From assembly GCA_035715725.1 (NCBI GenBank), contig DASTKT010000129.1, forward strand, positions 1 through 25,143: DNA of 25,143 bases, in the 5' to 3' direction. A model generated the notes under the pieces. That model did no database searches. It saw only the letters and a list, made by a program, of their open reading frames with translations, and had not been told where the DNA came from. The stretch is from JADGGV01 sp035715725. Its GTDB lineage: Bacteria > Gemmatimonadota > Gemmatimonadetes > Longimicrobiales > RSA9. Made by a program: the position numbers and the translations under genes. This document shows positions 22,561 to 25,143 of this stretch, piece after piece. Every line of letters begins with the position of its first letter. Position 1 is the first letter of the stretch.

Positions 22561-22588
22561 CCGCCGTTGGAGGCCGCCGGGCGCGCCC

Positions 22589-23530
22589 TCAGGCGCCGAG
22601 CACCGCTCTTACCGCGGCGATCGCCTCGTCGGGGTCGGCGGAGAGGCGGAGCCGCCAGGCGCCGGCGCGGGCGAGGGCGCGGAGCGGCGGGAGGAGCGTG
22701 TCGCGGAAGACGTCGAAGCCCGGCTCCCAGCTTTCGGCGAGGAGCGCGATGGCGCCGTCGGGGTCGATGCGCTGCAGGCTGACGCGGCGGCCGCCGGGCT
22801 CGAGGAGGCAGAGGACGGCCCGCTCGACGACGGGCGGCTCGGACCCGTCGCGGGGGAGCGGGATGGCGGCCTTGAGCCGGCCGCCGCGCTCGCGCAGCGG
22901 GACGCCCTCCGGGATCGGGCCGGCGGCGTCGGGGAGCAGGTGGAGCGGGGTGTCGAAGCCCCAGACGCGGAGCCGGGGCTGGAGCTGGAGGTAGACGGCG
23001 TCGTCGGAGAGGACGCGCAGCCCGGCGCGGGCGGCGGCCCAGGCGAGCGAGCTCTTCCCCGTGCCGCCGGGGCCGGCCAGGACCGCGGCGGTGCCGGCGT
23101 GGACGACGGCGGCGGCGTGCAGCGGCTGGCGGTCGCGGCGCGTGAGCAGGAAGAGGAGCAGCGTGTCGAGGACGTCGGCGCGGAGGCGGGCCGGGTCGGC
23201 GAGGATGCGCGGGTCGAGGACGGCGCTCGCCTCGGAGGTCGCGAGCTCGGCCTCGGCGCGGGCGCCGGGCGCCGCGAGCAGGAGCCGGGAGCCCGTCACG
23301 GCGACCTGGGGCGGCGCGTCCTCCAGGGGCGGCCCGCCAGGCGGAGGTGGGCGGAGTCGCAGCCGGACGCGCGCGGAGGGCGCCTCCCCGGGCGCCGGCA
23401 CGAGGTGCGGGTGCGCGGCGAGGCCCCGCCACTCGCCGTAGGCGGCGAGCACGGCGTCCAGCGCCGCCGGGTCCTCCGCCTCGAAGCGGACCGGCAGCCC
23501 GAGAAGGGGCAGCTCGAGCAGTGAGTGCAC
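22589..23530 (-). CDS. HprK-like P-loop serine kinase family protein
   Basis: A 313-residue protein related to the C-terminal domain of HPr kinase/phosphorylase. Landmarks are PLHAAAVVHAG (about 136-146), the Walker A GPGGTGKS at 153-160 with K159, and LSDDAVYL (174-181), which matches the conserved acidic pair of HprK-like kinases. The first 130 residues are a divergent N-terminal domain found in the HprK-related branch that occurs near polysaccharide, lasso-peptide or exosortase genes rather than with the PTS. No HPr or PTS gene is present here, so the substrate is unknown; small-molecule or peptide phosphorylation are both conceivable. The GTG start at 23530 has no good ribosome-binding site, but an extended -10 (TGGTATATT) lies about 50 bases upstream. 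It is divergent from the radical SAM gene and convergent with the Wzi-like gene. Confidence 0.75.
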   Translation of the reverse strand: MHSLLELPLLGLPVRFEAEDPAALDAVLAAYGEWRGLAAHPHLVPAPGEAPSARVRLRLRPPPPGGPPLEDAPPQVAVTGSRLLLAAPGARAEAELATSEASAVLDPRILADPARLRADVLDTLLLFLLTRRDRQPLHAAAVVHAGTAAVLAGPGGTGKSSLAWAAARAGLRVLSDDAVYLQLQPRLRVWGFDTPLHLLPDAAGPIPEGVPLRERGGRLKAAIPLPRDGSEPPVVERAVLCLLEPGGRRVSLQRIDPDGAIALLAESWEPGFDVFRDTLLPPLRALARAGAWRLRLSADPDEAIAAVRAVLGA

Positions 23531-23578
23531 GGGTGTTTCAGCGTACGGTCGGAGCGGGCCGAGCGCCCGCGAGGTGAA

Positions 23579-23587
23579 AATATACCA
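23579..23587 (-). promoter_or_regulatory. Extended -10 element, divergent promoter region
   Basis: The minus strand reads TGGTATATT at 23587-23579, a good extended -10 about 49 bases before the GTG of the HprK-like gene. The same AT pocket (gaaaatatacc) gives TATACC on the plus strand, 60 bases before the radical SAM TTG. The two genes may share overlapping promoters. Confidence 0.45.
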
Positions 23588-23645
23588 CGCCCCGCCGAAG
23601 GGGCTCCAATCCCCGGGGGCGCCGCCTCCAAACCGGAGCAGCCGC

Positions 23646-25085
23646 TTGCCACGCAGCGCCGAGGTCCTCGTCGCCCACTCGTACTACCTGCGGCACGACG
23701 CCAAGCAGGTGGAGAAGATGAAGCCGTACCCGCCGCTGGCCACCCTGCTGGCCGCGGCGGTGGTGCGGGCGCGCGGGCACCGGGCGGCGCTGTTCGACGC
23801 CATGCTGGCGCCGGGCGTGGACGCCTTCGAGGCGATGCTGGACGACGTGCGGCCGCGCGTGGTCGGCATCCTCGAGGACAACTTCAACTTCCTCACGAAG
23901 ATGTGCACGCTGCGCAACCGCGAGGCGGCGCTGGCGATGGTGCGGCTGGCGAAGGCGCGCGGGTGCCGCGTGGCCGTGAACGGCTCCGACGCGTCGGACC
24001 AGCCGTGGCTGTACCTGGGCGCCGGCGCGGACGCGGTGATCGTGGGGGAGGCGGAGAGCGGCTTCGCGGAGCTGGCCGGCCGCTGGCTCGCCGATGCGCG
24101 CGCGCCGATCGACGACGTGGCCGGGCTCGCGCTCGCGCCCGCCCGGGCCGACGCCACCGCCCGCGGGCGGGCCCGCTACACCCGCGCCCGCCCGGCCGTC
24201 GAGGAGCTGGACTCGCTCCCGTTCCCGGCATGGGACCTGGTGGACGCGGAGGCGTACCGCGACGCCTGGACGCGCGCCCACGGCCGGCTCTCCTGGAACA
24301 TGGTCACCTCGCGCGGCTGCCCGTACGGCTGCAACTGGTGCGCGAAGCCGCTCTTCGGGCGCCGCTACGCGCAGCGCTCCCCGGCGAGCGTGGCGGAGGA
24401 GATGCGGCGGCTGAAGGACGACGTCGCCCCCGACCACGTCTGGTTCGCGGACGACATCTTCGGGCTGACGCCCGGCTGGATCCACGCGTTCGCCGCGGAG
24501 GTCACCGCGCGCGGCGCGCGCACGCCGTTCATGATGCAGTCGCGGGTGAACCTGATGAAGCCGGAGACGGTGGCGGCGCTCGTCGAGGCCGGCGCCGAGG
24601 AGGTGTGGCTCGGCGTGGAGTCCGGCTCGCAGAAGATCCTGGACGCCATGGACAAGGGCACGCGCGTGGAGCAGGTGCGCACGGCGACGCGGGCGCTGAA
24701 GTCCCACGGCGTGCGCGTCGGCTGGTTCCTCCAGCTCGGCTACCTGGGCGAGGAGTGGGAGGACATCGAGCGGACGCGGGACCTCGTGCGGGCGGAGCGG
24801 CCGGACGACGTCGGCGTCTCCGTCGCCTATCCGCTCCCCGGCACGAAGTTCCACGACATGGTGCGCGCGCAGCTCGGCGCCAAGCAGAACTGGACCGAGA
24901 GCGACGAGCTGGCCATGCTCTTCCACGGCACCTACGTCACGCCGTTCTACAAGCGCATCCGCGACGCGCTGCACGACGAGGTCCGCGCGGCCGTGAGCGC
25001 CGCCGAGGCCGACGCGCGCTGGGCGGAGCTGGTGCGGGAGGAGGCGGCGCAGCGCGCGCCCGGGCTGGCGGGGGCGGCCGGGTGA
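23646..25085 (+). CDS. B12-binding-domain radical SAM protein
   Basis: A 479-residue radical SAM enzyme. Residues about 1-140 resemble a cobalamin-binding domain (KPYPPLATLLAAAVVRARGH, VVGILEDNFNF, GADAVIVGEAE); the usual DxHxxG motif is not obvious, so cobalamin binding may be degenerate. The radical SAM core starts at SRGCPYGCNWCAKP with the CX3CX2C cluster ligands C225, C229 and C232. It continues through VWFADDIFGLTP, a glycine-poor GVESGSQKILDAMDKG strand and GWFLQLGYLGE. Enzymes of this class perform radical methylations, rearrangements or ring chemistry; the substrate is not evident. The TTG at 23646 is chosen because GGAG lies seven bases upstream and the domain begins at once. An in-frame GTG at 23574 sits inside the promoter-like AT pocket. 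The stop overlaps the next ATG (TGATG), so it is coupled to the methyltransferase. Confidence 0.82.
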   Translation: MPRSAEVLVAHSYYLRHDAKQVEKMKPYPPLATLLAAAVVRARGHRAALFDAMLAPGVDAFEAMLDDVRPRVVGILEDNFNFLTKMCTLRNREAALAMVRLAKARGCRVAVNGSDASDQPWLYLGAGADAVIVGEAESGFAELAGRWLADARAPIDDVAGLALAPARADATARGRARYTRARPAVEELDSLPFPAWDLVDAEAYRDAWTRAHGRLSWNMVTSRGCPYGCNWCAKPLFGRRYAQRSPASVAEEMRRLKDDVAPDHVWFADDIFGLTPGWIHAFAAEVTARGARTPFMMQSRVNLMKPETVAALVEAGAEEVWLGVESGSQKILDAMDKGTRVEQVRTATRALKSHGVRVGWFLQLGYLGEEWEDIERTRDLVRAERPDDVGVSVAYPLPGTKFHDMVRAQLGAKQNWTESDELAMLFHGTYVTPFYKRIRDALHDEVRAAVSAAEADARWAELVREEAAQRAPGLAGAAG

Positions 25086-25143
25086 TGGAGGCCGCCCGGG
25101 CGTTCGACGCCATCGCGGGGGCGTTCGACGAGCGCTTCGGCGC
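25085..25143 (+). CDS. Class I SAM-dependent methyltransferase, 5' end only
   Basis: Only the first 19 codons plus two bases are present, and the gene runs off the window. The start ATG shares a base with the radical SAM stop (TGATG). The opening residues MEAARAFDAIAGAFDERFG are typical of the helix before motif I in class I SAM-dependent methyltransferases. It would act in the same pathway as the coupled radical SAM enzyme. Identification rests on this short N-terminus and the context. Confidence 0.6.
   Translation, partial: MEAARAFDAIAGAFDERFG

Noticed and set aside
23574..23645. GTG at 23574 as the start of the radical SAM protein
   Set aside because: It sits inside the AT-rich promoter pocket with no ribosome-binding site. 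TTG 23646 has GGAG at proper spacing and the conserved domain starts there.
1..25143. tRNA, rRNA, transposase, integrase or phage genes
   Set aside because: No matching structures or coding motifs were recognised on either strand.

Overview
The window is a very GC-rich stretch (well above 70% by eye) with many GTG/TTG starts, genes that overlap by 1-4 bases, and an outer-membrane polysaccharide export apparatus, so it comes from a Gram-negative-type bacterium. The gene mix (Wzi-like barrel, short Wza, LytTR regulator, B12-type radical SAM protein, TTHB210-like lipoprotein) is compatible with Gemmatimonadota, but the sequence alone does not settle the phylum. Myxobacteria-like lineages also carry degenerate hexamer repeats of the kind seen here.

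Left part (1-8580): signalling and envelope genes. A gene-free island of palindromes and repeats (1-~476) leads into a receiver-LuxR response regulator and an overlapping-style histidine kinase. A second structured, hexamer-rich island (1973-2491) precedes a TTHB210-like (DUF5602) lipoprotein. After a strong hairpin comes a soluble hybrid histidine kinase with four PAS domains, then a secreted L,D-transpeptidase. Convergent to the latter is a LytTR response regulator. Its expected upstream LytS-type kinase survives only as a C-terminal scrap. A 38-residue single-pass membrane protein closes this part.

Middle part (8556-20569, minus strand): a ten-gene, almost gapless Wzx/Wzy-type exopolysaccharide or capsule operon. 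In transcription order it encodes a Wza-type export protein, a Wzz/Wzc-type co-polymerase whose cytoplasmic kinase domain looks dead, a phosphoglycosyl transferase that starts the repeat unit, a GT4 family, by position a Wzx flippase, one GT4 transferase, an O-antigen polymerase/ligase-family protein, and then four more GT4 transferases. Together these would build a lipid-linked repeat unit from about six sugars, flip, polymerise and export it. A divergent Wzi-like outer-membrane barrel (20977-22482) lies across the promoter region.

Right part (22483-25143): an HprK-like P-loop kinase (minus) is divergent from a B12-binding radical SAM enzyme, which is translationally coupled (TGATG) to a methyltransferase that runs off the window end.

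The points most worth checking are the lysine- and tyrosine-free pseudokinase tail of the Wzc-like protein, the 32-bp tandem duplication that rebuilt a start/stop junction inside the operon, the nested inverted hexamer repeats, and the amputated LytS kinase whose frame runs open into its response regulator.
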